Positions 1 through 8,340 of a stretch of 64,000 nt of DNA are shown in pieces. The stretch's first letter is position 1. Each line of letters starts with the position of its first letter. This stretch comes from Listeria goaensis (GTDB taxonomy: Bacteria > Bacillota > Bacilli > Lactobacillales > Listeriaceae): the NCBI RefSeq assembly GCF_900186125.1, contig NZ_FYBQ01000004.1, positions 124,001 to 188,000 on the forward strand, written 5' to 3'. Under the pieces are notes generated by a model. That model saw nothing but the letters and a program-made list of their open reading frames with translations, searched no databases and had not been told where the DNA came from. A program made the translations under genes and the position numbers.

Positions 1-242
1 ACGATTACTTTAATACTTGGAAATTGTCTTACTAACATTTCTGTTGCATCTAAGCCGTTAACTGTTGGCATGTTAATATCCATTAGGACGATATCTGGTT
101 TGTATTCTCTAACTTTCGCAACGATATTTTTTCCATTTTCTGCTTCTGCAATGACATCAAACGAGTCTTCTAACTCTAAAATTCGTTTAATTCCTTCGCG
201 AAACAATTGGTGATCGTCGACAATCATAATTTTGAGAGTCAT
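1..242 (-). CDS. degU: DegU response regulator, N-terminal part
   Basis: This is the first 80 residues of a NarL/DegU-type response regulator, cut by the window start. The receiver domain shows the acidic pair D9-D10 and the phospho-acceptor Asp55 in the motif VLMDINMP. The C-terminal LuxR-type DNA-binding domain lies outside the window. The ATG at 242 follows a strong GAGGAGG ribosome binding site. In Listeria, DegU is known to control flagellar and motility genes, and no degS sensor lies beside it there; neither point can be tested here. The gene is divergent from yvyE. Confidence 0.93.
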   Translation of the reverse strand, partial: MTLKIMIVDDHQLFREGIKRILELEDSFDVIAEAENGKNIVAKVREYKPDIVLMDINMPTVNGLDATEMLVRQFPSIKVI

Positions 243-607
243 ATAAATACTTCCTCCTCTGATTTAACCAAAATTCATTTACCGTTTGTAATCATTGTTG
301 GTTTTCTAGCCCTAAAGTATCCCCTTAAATACACCTATAGTAAGTTTCCTTCATCTGCTCTTAAAACAAATTCTATTACTGCTATTCATTATCCTTTTCC
401 ACTCTGAAGATATGTTTCATTTTGCCTATATGAAAAGATATTTTCAGCAATATCTCTATCTAAAGTAATAGTATAATTTATTATAACATGAATTTAATCC
501 CGCTTCATCAAGAAGGATATCTTTGCTAAAAAAAAATTATATACAAGCTACTTTATTTCGGCTAAAATGAAAGCAACTATGAACTTCTATTTTGTTAGGA
601 GGAAACT
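243..607. promoter_or_regulatory. degU-yvyE divergent intergenic region
   Basis: This 365-nt AT-rich spacer lies between two divergent genes. A minus-strand extended -10 (TG, one base, TATAAT; hexamer at 480-485) could drive degU from a leader of about 230 nt. No good -35 hexamer accompanies it. A TATAAT on the plus strand at 472-477 overlaps the same area. Nothing else is recognised. Confidence 0.4.
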
Positions 608-1240
608 ATGTTAGAACAATATTTAACGATTAAAGAACAAGGCGAATGCGAAACGATTATACAAAAATCACGCTTTATTTGTTATATTGCACGAGCAGAA
701 GATGAGACCACGGCTCAAAATTTCATTGCGCAAATAAAAAAAGAACATTGGAATGCTACTCATAATTGCTCTGCCTACCTTATTGGTGCGAGAGATGAAT
801 TCCAAAAAGCGAATGATGACGGGGAACCAAGCGGAACAGCTGGCGTTCCAATGCTTGAAGTGTTGAAAAAACGACAGCTAAAAAACGTTGTGGCTGTTGT
901 CACTCGTTATTTTGGCGGTACAAAGTTAGGTGCTGGCGGTTTAGTTCGCGCTTATGGTGGCGCTGTTAGCAAAACTTGTGATGAAATTGGTATAGTGGAA
1001 CGCAAATTAGCTACTATTGTTCATTTTACAATCGAGTATAGTCAACTAGGTAAATTTGAAAATCTTCTAGAGCAAAGAAATTACCAGCTTATGGATAAGC
1101 AGTTTACAGAAATGGTAACGTTATCTGTGTTTGTTGACCAAGATGATTTATCTTCTTTTAAAGCATGGCTAACAGAAATTTCTAGTGGACAAGTTTCTTG
1201 TACAGAAGGAGAACAAAAATATCGTGAGAAGGATGTTTAA
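608..1240 (+). CDS. yvyE: YvyE/YigZ (IMPACT) family protein
   Basis: This 210-residue protein belongs to the UPF0029/IMPACT family. The N-terminal IMPACT domain (about residues 15-125) carries the family signature around DDGEPSGTAG and the run RYFGGTKLGAGGLVRAY. A C-terminal DUF1949 alpha-beta domain covers about residues 140-200. Length and two-domain layout match the B. subtilis and E. coli members. The molecular role is uncertain; eukaryotic IMPACT proteins act on translation control. The ATG follows TTAGGAGG with good spacing. The acetyltransferase gene starts 4 nt downstream, so the two are probably co-transcribed. Confidence 0.9.
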   Translation: MLEQYLTIKEQGECETIIQKSRFICYIARAEDETTAQNFIAQIKKEHWNATHNCSAYLIGARDEFQKANDDGEPSGTAGVPMLEVLKKRQLKNVVAVVTRYFGGTKLGAGGLVRAYGGAVSKTCDEIGIVERKLATIVHFTIEYSQLGKFENLLEQRNYQLMDKQFTEMVTLSVFVDQDDLSSFKAWLTEISSGQVSCTEGEQKYREKDV

Positions 1241-1244
1241 TTAA

Positions 1245-1787
1245 ATGCGTACAGATTTTTTTCAGGCTCTTCCAGCTATCATTCAAACAGATAGATTGCA
1301 GATGAAGCGAACGTCAATCATTGATGCACCTGCTTTATTTACAATTTGGTCAGATATGGAAGTCGCTGAATACATGAATATCGAACAATTTACAACTGTC
1401 CGTCAAGCCGAGGAAATGATAAAAGCCATTGAAGCCGAACCACATGCTTGCCGTTATACAATCTTTTTTAACAATCGAATTATCGGCTCACTTGGCATTA
1501 ATGAATTCAATTCATTAGATAATACTCTCGAAGTTGGTTATGAGCTTGCTAAAGAATTTTGGAACAACGGTTTTATGACAGAATTATTAAAGGCTTTTTT
1601 CAAACAAATTCAAAACTGTTTAACCTTTTCTGGTGTTTCTGCAAAAGTTCTCCCTGAAAACACAGCTTCTATTTTCCTACTAGAAAAGCTTGGTTTTAAG
1701 CTCACTACCAAAACTTCGGAGCTTGATCTTTACACACAAAATGTAAGCCCAATTTTTATTTACAAGTTTTATTTTAGCCAAAAGTAA
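1245..1787 (+). CDS. GNAT family N-acetyltransferase
   Basis: This 180-residue RimJ/RimL-type GNAT acetyltransferase starts with a typical N-terminal strand (IIQTDRLQMKR). The central strand motif (LEVGYELAKEFWNNGFMTEL) corresponds to the acetyl-CoA binding region, although its pyrophosphate loop is less glycine-rich than the classic Q/RxxGxG/A. The C-terminal part has the family pattern NTASIFLLEKLGFK. The acceptor substrate cannot be told from sequence. It follows yvyE by 4 nt, and its ribosome binding site (GAAGGATG) lies in the end of yvyE. A hairpin directly after the stop may terminate the pair. Confidence 0.82.
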   Translation: MRTDFFQALPAIIQTDRLQMKRTSIIDAPALFTIWSDMEVAEYMNIEQFTTVRQAEEMIKAIEAEPHACRYTIFFNNRIIGSLGINEFNSLDNTLEVGYELAKEFWNNGFMTELLKAFFKQIQNCLTFSGVSAKVLPENTASIFLLEKLGFKLTTKTSELDLYTQNVSPIFIYKFYFSQK

Positions 1788-1818
1788 GCTTTCATTTATA
1801 TTACATTTTTGAAAGCTT
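1786..1818 (+). terminator. hairpin after the acetyltransferase gene
   Basis: Nine-base perfect arms (AAGCTTTCA / TGAAAGCTT) flank a 15-nt AT-rich loop just after the stop codon. A T-rich stretch follows, but not immediately. It is a plausible terminator for yvyE and the GNAT gene. Confidence 0.45.
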
Positions 1819-2006
1819 GTATGTTTTCGATGTTTTTTTCATAAATAGTTAGGTATAATGTAAAGATGAGTACTATAATTTCAAAAGACAGCTAAAATTT
1901 AGGAAATCTTAAATTTTATGTAACAAACTGGTTGCTTATAAATGGTACAATTATGTTTATGTTTGTTGTTAGCAAATGAAAACGACATTTTAAGGAGAAA
2001 AAGATA

Positions 2007-3062
2007 ATGGATAATGGCTTTAACGGTCGCCAGCGTGCAACCAAATACAAACGCCGTCGCAGGATACTTTACTGGATACTCATACCAATTATGCTTGTCA
2101 TTTTAGTTGGTGTAGGATATGGTACTTTCTTATTTAGCAAAACAAAATTAGCTGCAGATAATTCATACGATAACGTCCGAAACGGGCAGGCTTCAACTTT
2201 AAGAACAAAAGATATTGATCCGATTAAAGATAGTTTTTCTGTTTTAATTATCGGTGTCGACACAAGCGAAAAACGCGCCTCTGATGGTAATCCTCGAAGC
2301 GATTCACTTATTTTAGCCACAGTAAACGTTAAAGATGCTCGTGTAGAAATGACCAGCATCCCTAGAGACTCCTATGTTCATATTCAATCAGACAAAAAAG
2401 GCATTGACAAATATACAAAAATAAATGCTGCTCACGCTTATGGCGGTCCTGAGCTAACTATGCAAACCGTCGAAGAAAAATTCCAAATTCCAATTGATTA
2501 CTATGTTCGTTTTGACTTCGATGCTTTCCTTAAGATTATCGATGCCCTTGGCGGCATCACTGTTGATGTTCCTGTTTCCTTTACAGAACAAAACTCAAAA
2601 GATGAAGCTGGCGCAATCACACTCGAAAAAGGTAAGCAACGTTTAAACGGGGAAGAAGCGCTGGCTCTTGCTAGAACACGCCATATTGATAATGATATTG
2701 AACGTGGAAAACGCCAGCAATTAATTATTGAAGCCATCGTTGAAGAAGCTACAAAATTCTCATCCATCAATAAATACTCAAGCATCATTGACGCTGTTGG
2801 CGAAAATATGAAAACGAACCTAACATTTAATCAAATGCTTTCTATTGCAAAATTCGGTATGACCAATTCAATTGAAATGAAATCTCTAAACTTAGAAGGG
2901 CAAGATTCTCCGCAAAACGGCGTATACTATTACGCTCTTGATGAGAATTCTGTGGAAAGTGTTGCAAATGAGTTTGCAAATGAACTAAGCATCACTTCCC
3001 CTTTCCCAAACGCTGCACCTTACAAAGATCCAAATGATAGTTCATCTTCTAGTAGCGAATAA
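2007..3062 (+). CDS. LCP family cell-wall glycopolymer ligase
   Basis: This 351-residue protein is of the LytR-CpsA-Psr type. A short basic N-terminus (RRRR near residue 18) precedes one membrane helix (about residues 20-43). The extracellular LCP domain runs from about residue 75 to 230 and includes GVDTSE, RSDSLILATV and SIPRDSYV, with the arginines and aspartates known to bind the polyprenyl pyrophosphate. A Ser-rich tail (six Ser then Glu) ends the protein. LCP enzymes move teichoic acid or capsule chains from undecaprenyl pyrophosphate to peptidoglycan. The neighbours tagO and tagA fit a wall teichoic acid role. The start follows AAGGAG. A TATAAT at 1853-1858 may be its -10 box, with a weak -35. 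Confidence 0.9.
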   Translation: MDNGFNGRQRATKYKRRRRILYWILIPIMLVILVGVGYGTFLFSKTKLAADNSYDNVRNGQASTLRTKDIDPIKDSFSVLIIGVDTSEKRASDGNPRSDSLILATVNVKDARVEMTSIPRDSYVHIQSDKKGIDKYTKINAAHAYGGPELTMQTVEEKFQIPIDYYVRFDFDAFLKIIDALGGITVDVPVSFTEQNSKDEAGAITLEKGKQRLNGEEALALARTRHIDNDIERGKRQQLIIEAIVEEATKFSSINKYSSIIDAVGENMKTNLTFNQMLSIAKFGMTNSIEMKSLNLEGQDSPQNGVYYYALDENSVESVANEFANELSITSPFPNAAPYKDPNDSSSSSSE

Positions 3063-3067
3063 TGATA

Positions 3068-3106
3068 AAAATAACCCTGAGCCTCACACGGCTTAGGGTT
3101 ATTTTC
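3068..3106. terminator. bidirectional terminator, LCP gene / tagO
   Basis: A 15-bp stem with one G-U pair (AAATAACCCTGAGCC against GGCTTAGGGTTATTT, loop TCACAC) sits between two convergent genes, with A and T runs on the outside. It serves both strands. The right arm includes the tagO stop codon (3099-3101), so the hairpin overlaps the end of tagO. Confidence 0.85.
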
Positions 3107-4148
3107 GTTTTCGATGAATTTTTTGAAGTACATTTAAAACAGGACGATAATCCTCACCGATAAGCCCGATAAATTCGACAACAATCTCAATACATACGAG
3201 AAGTAATGCAAGGAGGATAACAGAGCCCCATGTCGTTGAGAACGAAAATACAAATCCAGTAAGCGAAAATAGAAGCGCCATACAATAGATGAGCAGAACT
3301 GTTTGCCGTTCAGTGAAGCCCAGCGCCATGAGTCGGTGGTGAATATGCGAGCGGTCTGCTGCAGAAATCGGCGTTCTTTTTTTCAACCGACGAATGATGG
3401 CAAAAAACGTGTCGGAAAGCGGTACCCCTAGGATGATAAGTGGTACTAATAGCGAAATAAAGGTAACATTTTTAAACCCCATTAGCGAAAGCACCGCTAT
3501 CATATAACCTAGAAAAAGCGCGCCAGTATCCCCCATAAAAATCGAGGCTGGAGGAAAATTGAAAAGTAGAAAGGCCAAAACCGCTGCAACGAGAAGCAAC
3601 GCAACTGGAGCTACAAACGCATCGTTTAAAATAAGTGCCATACCAGCGATTGTCATTAATGCAATGATTGAAATCCCACTTGAAAGCCCGTCAAGACCAT
3701 CAATTAAATTTAACGCATTTATAATAGCAATAATCCAAATCATAGAAATCGGAATCGCCAACCAACCAAAATCGAGTTGTCCATAAAACGGAACATTAAT
3801 AAATTCAATAACAACATTTCCCCAAACCGTTACACAAAACGCTGCAAGTAGCTGCCCTAGAAGCTTCAGCTTAGGTGACAATTCAATAATATCGTCAATA
3901 ATTCCCGTAGCAATAATGATTAAAGCCCCTATATATACTGGTAAAAAGCCCGTTTTATCAATTGGCGCTAGAAAAAAACCGATTGAAAAGCTTATAAAAA
4001 TTGCAAGCCCACCAAGTGTCGGTGTCACCTTTTTATGGCTGTGTCGTTCCCGCGGCGCATCGACCGCACCTATCCAAATTGCAAATTTACGCACAATTGG
4101 AATTAAAATAACCCCCATCAAAAAAGTTACGATACCCCATATGAACAA
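3099..4148 (-). CDS. tagO: UDP-GlcNAc:undecaprenyl-phosphate GlcNAc-1-phosphate transferase
   Basis: This polytopic membrane enzyme of the MraY/WecA/TagO family starts wall teichoic acid linkage-unit synthesis by making undecaprenyl-PP-GlcNAc. About ten hydrophobic helices are visible. Family landmarks are PTLGGLAIF, the aspartate pair in GIIDDIIEL, NALNLIDGLDGL, FMGDTGALFLGY and the basic loop RSHIHHRL. The open frame extends to an ATG at 4190, overlapping menC by 22 nt, but no ribosome binding site precedes it. A TTG at 4148 lies 11 nt after GGAG and begins the protein just before the first helix, so I prefer it (349 residues). The gene follows tagA-menC in one operon. Confidence 0.9.
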   Translation of the reverse strand: MFIWGIVTFLMGVILIPIVRKFAIWIGAVDAPRERHSHKKVTPTLGGLAIFISFSIGFFLAPIDKTGFLPVYIGALIIIATGIIDDIIELSPKLKLLGQLLAAFCVTVWGNVVIEFINVPFYGQLDFGWLAIPISMIWIIAIINALNLIDGLDGLSSGISIIALMTIAGMALILNDAFVAPVALLLVAAVLAFLLFNFPPASIFMGDTGALFLGYMIAVLSLMGFKNVTFISLLVPLIILGVPLSDTFFAIIRRLKKRTPISAADRSHIHHRLMALGFTERQTVLLIYCMALLFSLTGFVFSFSTTWGSVILLALLLVCIEIVVEFIGLIGEDYRPVLNVLQKIHRKRK

Positions 4149-4168
4149 ATCTGTTTCAGCTCCATTCT

Positions 4169-5281
4169 CTAACCTAGCAAAATCTCCCATTCGGCTTGTG
4201 TAAATCGTTGCAAGTTTTTCTCGTCTATTTGAACTCCAAGCCCGGGACCACGCGGAACTTCAATTTCTCCATCTACAAGTTCAAAATTCTCTTTTATTAT
4301 ATCATGTTTAAAATAACGTTTGGTAGCTGAAATATCTCCTGGAAACTGAAATTCTTCCCGAGCTGCCAGTGCCAAATTATGCGCACGTCCGACTCCTGCC
4401 TCAAACATCCCTCCGCACCATACAATTAGTCCGTTTTGCTTACAAAACTTCGTGATTTCAAGCGCCTCAGTATGACCACCGACACGCGCCATCTTGAGAT
4501 TAATTGCTTTCGCACTACCAAACTCATGCGCTTGAAATACATCTGCTGTAGAACGAATATTTTCATCCAAACAAATAGGTGTTCGAATTTGTTTTTGTAA
4601 AAAGGCATGATCCGCTAAATCACGCACGCCAAAAGGCTGCTCAATCATGGCAAGACGAAGTTCATCCATCTTTTGAAAAAGCGACGTTTCAGCACGTGTA
4701 TAAGCCGAATTGGCATCGGCCATCAGAATTAAGTCCGGAAAATTCAATCGTACTGCTTGTAAAAATTCCAAGTCTGAACCCGGTTTAATTTTCACCTTCA
4801 CACGTTTATATCCCTCGTCTACATATTTCTGAACAAGCGAAACCAGTTCTGACGCCGAGTTTTGAATACCAATACTCACGCCAACTGGAACTACCCTTCG
4901 CTTCGCACCTAAATAGGCAGCTAGCGAAACGCGACTACGCTTAGCAAACAAATCATAGCACGCCGAATCAATCGCAGCTTTAGCCATTTCATTCCCTTTT
5001 ATCCAAGAAAAAAGTTCACGTACATCACTTGGCTTTGTTAGCGTTTTTCTTTTCAGCCCTGGGAGTAAAATCGTTCGAATAATGTATGCAGCTGTATCTA
5101 ATGTTTCCTCGGTATAATCTGGCAAAAGAAACGCGTCTAGCTCTCCGTATCCAGCCATTCCATTTTCATCCACTAATTTTATAAGAAAAAATGTTTTCTC
5201 CTCCAAAATGCCATAACTTGTTCGAAATGGCTCGTTAAGTGGTAGACTTACTTTAAAAAGTTTCGCGCCTTGAATTCTCAT
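4169..5281 (-). CDS. menC: o-succinylbenzoate synthase, enolase superfamily
   Basis: This 370-residue protein has the two-domain layout of the enolase superfamily. Barrel residues visible are the KxK pair in RVKVKIKPG, the metal ligands in DANSAY, EQPF and LDEN, and the second lysine in INLKMARVGG. The C-terminal signature CGGMFEAGVGRAHN followed by FPGDIS is characteristic of the Gram-positive OSBS/N-acylamino-acid racemase (MenC type 2) group. MenC dehydrates SHCHC to o-succinylbenzoate in menaquinone synthesis. As I recall, the Listeria men cluster elsewhere lacks menC, which fits this gene supplying it. It overlaps tagA by 4 nt. Promiscuous racemase activity cannot be excluded. Confidence 0.85.
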   Translation of the reverse strand: MRIQGAKLFKVSLPLNEPFRTSYGILEEKTFFLIKLVDENGMAGYGELDAFLLPDYTEETLDTAAYIIRTILLPGLKRKTLTKPSDVRELFSWIKGNEMAKAAIDSACYDLFAKRSRVSLAAYLGAKRRVVPVGVSIGIQNSASELVSLVQKYVDEGYKRVKVKIKPGSDLEFLQAVRLNFPDLILMADANSAYTRAETSLFQKMDELRLAMIEQPFGVRDLADHAFLQKQIRTPICLDENIRSTADVFQAHEFGSAKAINLKMARVGGHTEALEITKFCKQNGLIVWCGGMFEAGVGRAHNLALAAREEFQFPGDISATKRYFKHDIIKENFELVDGEIEVPRGPGLGVQIDEKNLQRFTQAEWEILLG

Positions 5282-6018
5282 TTTCGCACCCTCTTATTTT
5301 CACGATTTACAGCTCGCATAAATTGCGGAATTGCAAAAAAACGACGCCATCTTGATGGATTAGTTACAAAGCGATATATCCACTCAATTCGGAGTTTTAT
5401 AATGATTTTTGGGGCCCTTTTAATTGTTCCAGACAAAATATCAAAAGAACCTCCTACACCCATAAATATCCCTTTTTCAAACATACTGAAGTGCGACATA
5501 ATCCATTTCTCTTGTGCTGGCGATCCTAATGCCACAAAAATAAAATCAGCATTGGATGCTTTAATTTCTTGAGCAATTTCCGCACTTTCTTTCAAGTTAA
5601 AATAGCCATGTCTACAACCGGCCACTGTTAGTTTAGGAAAACTATTCTTCAATTTTTCTTTAAGTGCCTCATTCACTTCTGGCTTAGCGCCTAAAAAATA
5701 CACTTTTAAGCCATGATGTGAAGCTTCCTTTAAAACACCTTGCATCGTATCAAATCCCGTCACCCGTTCAGGTAGCAGGCTTCCTTGACGCTTAGCGGCC
5801 ATAATAATTCCAACACCATCCGGCGTAATATAATCCGCCTTTAACACAATTTGCTTAAAGTCAGCATCACTTCTCGTGTTCATCACGATTTCAGGATTCG
5901 CCGTCACGACAAAGCGCTTTTTATGTTCTAAAGAATCTTGTAAAAGTTGCCTTATGAAATCAGCTTGTGTTGTATGTATAAAGGGGATTCCTAAGATTTC
6001 AACATTTTTTGCAGTCAT
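5278..6018 (-). CDS. tagA: N-acetylmannosaminyltransferase TagA/TarA
   Basis: This 246-residue WecG/TagA/CpsF family glycosyltransferase adds ManNAc to undecaprenyl-PP-GlcNAc, completing the wall teichoic acid linkage disaccharide. It shows the N-terminal substrate loop (VTANPEIVMNTR), ITPDGVGII with the family's catalytic aspartate, ERVTGFD, and GSPAQEKW followed by a GVGGSFD motif. The basic C-terminus (RENKRVRK) suits peripheral membrane binding. The ATG follows CAGGAG. Its product flows from TagO, encoded by the last gene of the same operon. A paralogue lies in the polysaccharide locus at 62.3 kb. Confidence 0.92.
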   Translation of the reverse strand: MTAKNVEILGIPFIHTTQADFIRQLLQDSLEHKKRFVVTANPEIVMNTRSDADFKQIVLKADYITPDGVGIIMAAKRQGSLLPERVTGFDTMQGVLKEASHHGLKVYFLGAKPEVNEALKEKLKNSFPKLTVAGCRHGYFNLKESAEIAQEIKASNADFIFVALGSPAQEKWIMSHFSMFEKGIFMGVGGSFDILSGTIKRAPKIIIKLRIEWIYRFVTNPSRWRRFFAIPQFMRAVNRENKRVRK

Positions 6019-6097
6019 AATTTCTAACTCCTGTTTTATTGAAGATTATACTTTAGTTTACCATAAAAGCTGTTGAAGTCCTATACTGATAGCGGAA

Positions 6098-6127
6098 AAA
6101 CCACACACATATTTGCATGTGGCTTTA
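6098..6127 (-). terminator. possible terminator after ssb
   Basis: On the minus strand a short stem (GCCACAT with ATGTG-TGG, bulged) is followed by TTTTTCC. It lies about 25 nt past the end of the ssb gene. The pairing is imperfect. Confidence 0.45.
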
Positions 6128-6147
6128 AACCATTGCAACTGCTTAGA

Positions 6148-6510
6148 TTATTGTGTTGTTTCTGTGGAGGATTTCTCTAGAAAATTCGGTCTATTGGAAT
6201 TTAAGTACCTTATTTTTCTAGTTAACACTTCCATGACATAAATTCGATTTTCATCTTTATTGACATAACTTCTTGTTTGCAACTCCCCCACAAGTCCAAT
6301 TAACATTCCCTTTTCGCAGTAATTACACATTTCTTCTGCTCTTCTTCCCCATGCGACACACGGCACAAAATCAGCGTCCTGATCAAAGCGCTTCGCTTTT
6401 CCAAATCGATTTAATGCCAAAGTGAAATTTAGTACCACTTTGTCATCAGAAGTTATGCGCAATTCGGGGTCCTTCGTAAGTCTGCCTACAATCGTTACTT
6501 GATTTATCAT
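6148..6510 (-). CDS. single-stranded DNA-binding protein, short paralogue
   Basis: This is a 120-residue OB-fold SSB. It has the N-terminal family start MINQVTIVGRLTKDPELR, the core FTLALNR and the aromatic/basic DNA-binding stretch around DFVPCVAWG. It lacks the long acidic-tipped linker of the replicative SSB (usual C-terminus DDDLPF), ending instead in STETTQ. It therefore resembles the B. subtilis SsbB/YwpH type tied to competence. The ATG at 6510 is preferred over an in-frame TTG at 6516 because of GAGG 10 nt upstream. It is monocistronic by appearance. Function is inferred from family only. Confidence 0.88.
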   Translation of the reverse strand: MINQVTIVGRLTKDPELRITSDDKVVLNFTLALNRFGKAKRFDQDADFVPCVAWGRRAEEMCNYCEKGMLIGLVGELQTRSYVNKDENRIYVMEVLTRKIRYLNSNRPNFLEKSSTETTQ

Positions 6511-6731
6511 TCTCAAAATACCTCATTTCCTAATTTTGAACTATCATACAAGACCTCACTTTTTTTGTAAAAACATTAAAATTACATTTTGAGCAACTAA
6601 AATGTCAAAATCAATTGATTTTCTTACGTATTTTTTTATTTTCAAAACTTTTTACCCCTTTAAATTATCATTTTAGGTATTTTTCATTTTTTTTATTTCG
6701 TGCTACAATAACTACAGAAATTTATAGCATA

Positions 6732-6765
6732 AGAAAAGCCTAACTTTTTAAGGTTAGACTCTTCT
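6732..6765 (-). terminator. terminator after fabZ
   Basis: A 13-bp stem with two G-U pairs (AGAAGAGTCTAAC with GTTAGGCTTTTCT) begins a few bases after the fabZ stop. The T-tract is short. Confidence 0.6.
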
Positions 6766-6771
6766 CTATCA

Positions 6772-7203
6772 TTATTCAGCGTCGCTTAGTGCAACCATAA
6801 TCTCGGCTTCACAAACGACATCGCCTTCAACTGTGGCTTTTACATTTGCCTTAGCAAGTGCCCCGCGCAATCGCGTGATTTCAGCTTCTAATTTCAACTG
6901 ATCTCCAGGAACAACTTGACGTTTAAAACGGCATTTATCGATTCCTGCAAACAAACCGATTTTCCCTTTGTTTTCAGGACCTTGCACAATCGCAATTCCA
7001 CAAGTCTGCGCTAATGCTTCAACAATAAGAACTCCTGGCATTACAGGATATTCAGGAAAATGCCCATTGAAAAAGGGTTCATTCACAGAAACATTTTTTA
7101 TTGCTACTACTCGTTTGCCGGCTTCCATTTCAACAACTCGATCAACAAGTAAAAATGGATAGCGATGTGGCAAAATTTCTTTTATTTGCTTTATATCTAA
7201 CAT
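6772..7203 (-). CDS. fabZ: (3R)-hydroxyacyl-ACP dehydratase FabZ
   Basis: This 143-residue hot-dog-fold enzyme dehydrates beta-hydroxyacyl-ACP in type II fatty acid synthesis. It shows [13 protein letters not shown], with the catalytic His region, and [20 protein letters not shown], which holds the catalytic Glu. A GTG at 7212 opens the frame, but the ATG at 7203 stands 7 nt after AAAGGTG and gives the usual family length, so it is chosen. It follows mbl with a 13-nt gap in the same direction. The mbl-fabZ order matches my recollection of other Listeria. Confidence 0.94.
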   Translation of the reverse strand: MLDIKQIKEILPHRYPFLLVDRVVEMEAGKRVVAIKNVSVNEPFFNGHFPEYPVMPGVLIVEALAQTCGIAIVQGPENKGKIGLFAGIDKCRFKRQVVPGDQLKLEAEITRLRGALAKANVKATVEGDVVCEAEIMVALSDAE

Positions 7204-7216
7204 AATTAGCACCTTT

Positions 7217-8206
7217 CTAACCGCGTTTCTTTTTACCTAGTGATTCTAGAAGCACTCCTGTTCCAATTGCTACAACATCAAGTGGACTTTCAGTAATTAA
7301 AACTGGCACCTTTAATTCTTCTGACATTAAATCAGCTAAGCCATGGAGCAATGAACCCCCACCTGTCATGATGATTCCTCGATCAATAATGTCCGCGGAT
7401 AATTCAGGTGGTGTTTTTTCTAATACTTGTTTAGCAGAGTGGATGATATTTTGCAATGACTCGTGCAATGCTTCTTCCACTTCGTCACTTGATACTGTGA
7501 CCGTTCGAGGCAGTCCACTAACTAAATCGCGACCACGAATATCCATAGTTTCTTTTTTCAAATCTTTTACTGCAGTTCCAATAGTCATCTTTAATGTTTC
7601 TGCAGTTCTCTCACCAATTAATAAATTGTATTTTCGTTTTATGTACTGAAGGATATCTTGATCCCACTGGTTACCTGCAACTTTGACTGACTGACTTGTT
7701 ACGATATCACCCATGGATAGAACTGCTATATCCGCTGTCCCACCACCAATGTCAACAACCATATTTCCACTTGGCTCAAAGATTTCCATACCTGCGCCAA
7801 TTGCCGCAACTTTCGGTTCTTCTTCTAAAAAGACTTGTTTCCCGCCACTTTTTTCAGCAACTTCTCTGATTGCTTTTTGCTCCACAGAAGTAATATTTGT
7901 TGGGCAACAAATTAAAATACGTGGTCTGGAAAAGAATGTTTTTAGATTTAATTTTTGTAAAAAGAAACGTAACATTTCTTGAACAATATCAAAGTCTGCA
8001 ATAACGCCATCTTTCATTGGCTTAATGGCGGTAATATCACCTGGTGTACGACCAACCATATTATAGGCTTCTGTTCCTACTGCCAAGACTTCCCCAGTTT
8101 TATTATTTACGGCTACTACCGCGGGTTCATTAATTACGATACCTCTACCTTTTACATGAATTAATACATTAGCTGTTCCTAAATCGATTCCAACATCTTT
8201 AGCCAA
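7217..8206 (-). CDS. mbl: MreB-like rod-shape protein Mbl
   Basis: This 329-residue bacterial actin polymerises under the membrane and guides lateral wall synthesis. Actin-fold nucleotide motifs are clear: DLGTANVLI near residues 8-16, [11 protein letters not shown] in the second phosphate loop, and an adenosine motif around [13 protein letters not shown]. The sequence is closer to Mbl ([15 protein letters not shown]) than to MreB, though MreBH cannot be excluded. It is co-oriented with fabZ. The ATG follows a standard ribosome binding site. Confidence 0.9.
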   Translation of the reverse strand: MAKDVGIDLGTANVLIHVKGRGIVINEPAVVAVNNKTGEVLAVGTEAYNMVGRTPGDITAIKPMKDGVIADFDIVQEMLRFFLQKLNLKTFFSRPRILICCPTNITSVEQKAIREVAEKSGGKQVFLEEEPKVAAIGAGMEIFEPSGNMVVDIGGGTADIAVLSMGDIVTSQSVKVAGNQWDQDILQYIKRKYNLLIGERTAETLKMTIGTAVKDLKKETMDIRGRDLVSGLPRTVTVSSDEVEEALHESLQNIIHSAKQVLEKTPPELSADIIDRGIIMTGGGSLLHGLADLMSEELKVPVLITESPLDVVAIGTGVLLESLGKKKRG

Positions 8207-8301
8207 AATTTATTACCCCTTTCTCTGTTGTCTAACAGTCACTACTCTCACATTTTGAATTATAGCATAATTTACTTCTAGTCGAAAACTTTTTTTAAAA
8301 T

Positions 8302-8330
8302 AAAAAAAGAACTTTCCAGAAGAAAGTTCT
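8302..8330 (-). terminator. terminator after murA
   Basis: Perfect 9-bp stem AGAACTTTC / GAAAGTTCT on the minus strand, followed by seven T residues. It begins about 10 nt past the murA stop. Confidence 0.9.
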
Positions 8331-8340
8331 CACTCAGCAA

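Noticed and set aside
207-407. Plus-strand 66-codon frame near the window start
   Set aside because: It overlaps the degU start and its promoter region and lacks a ribosome binding site.
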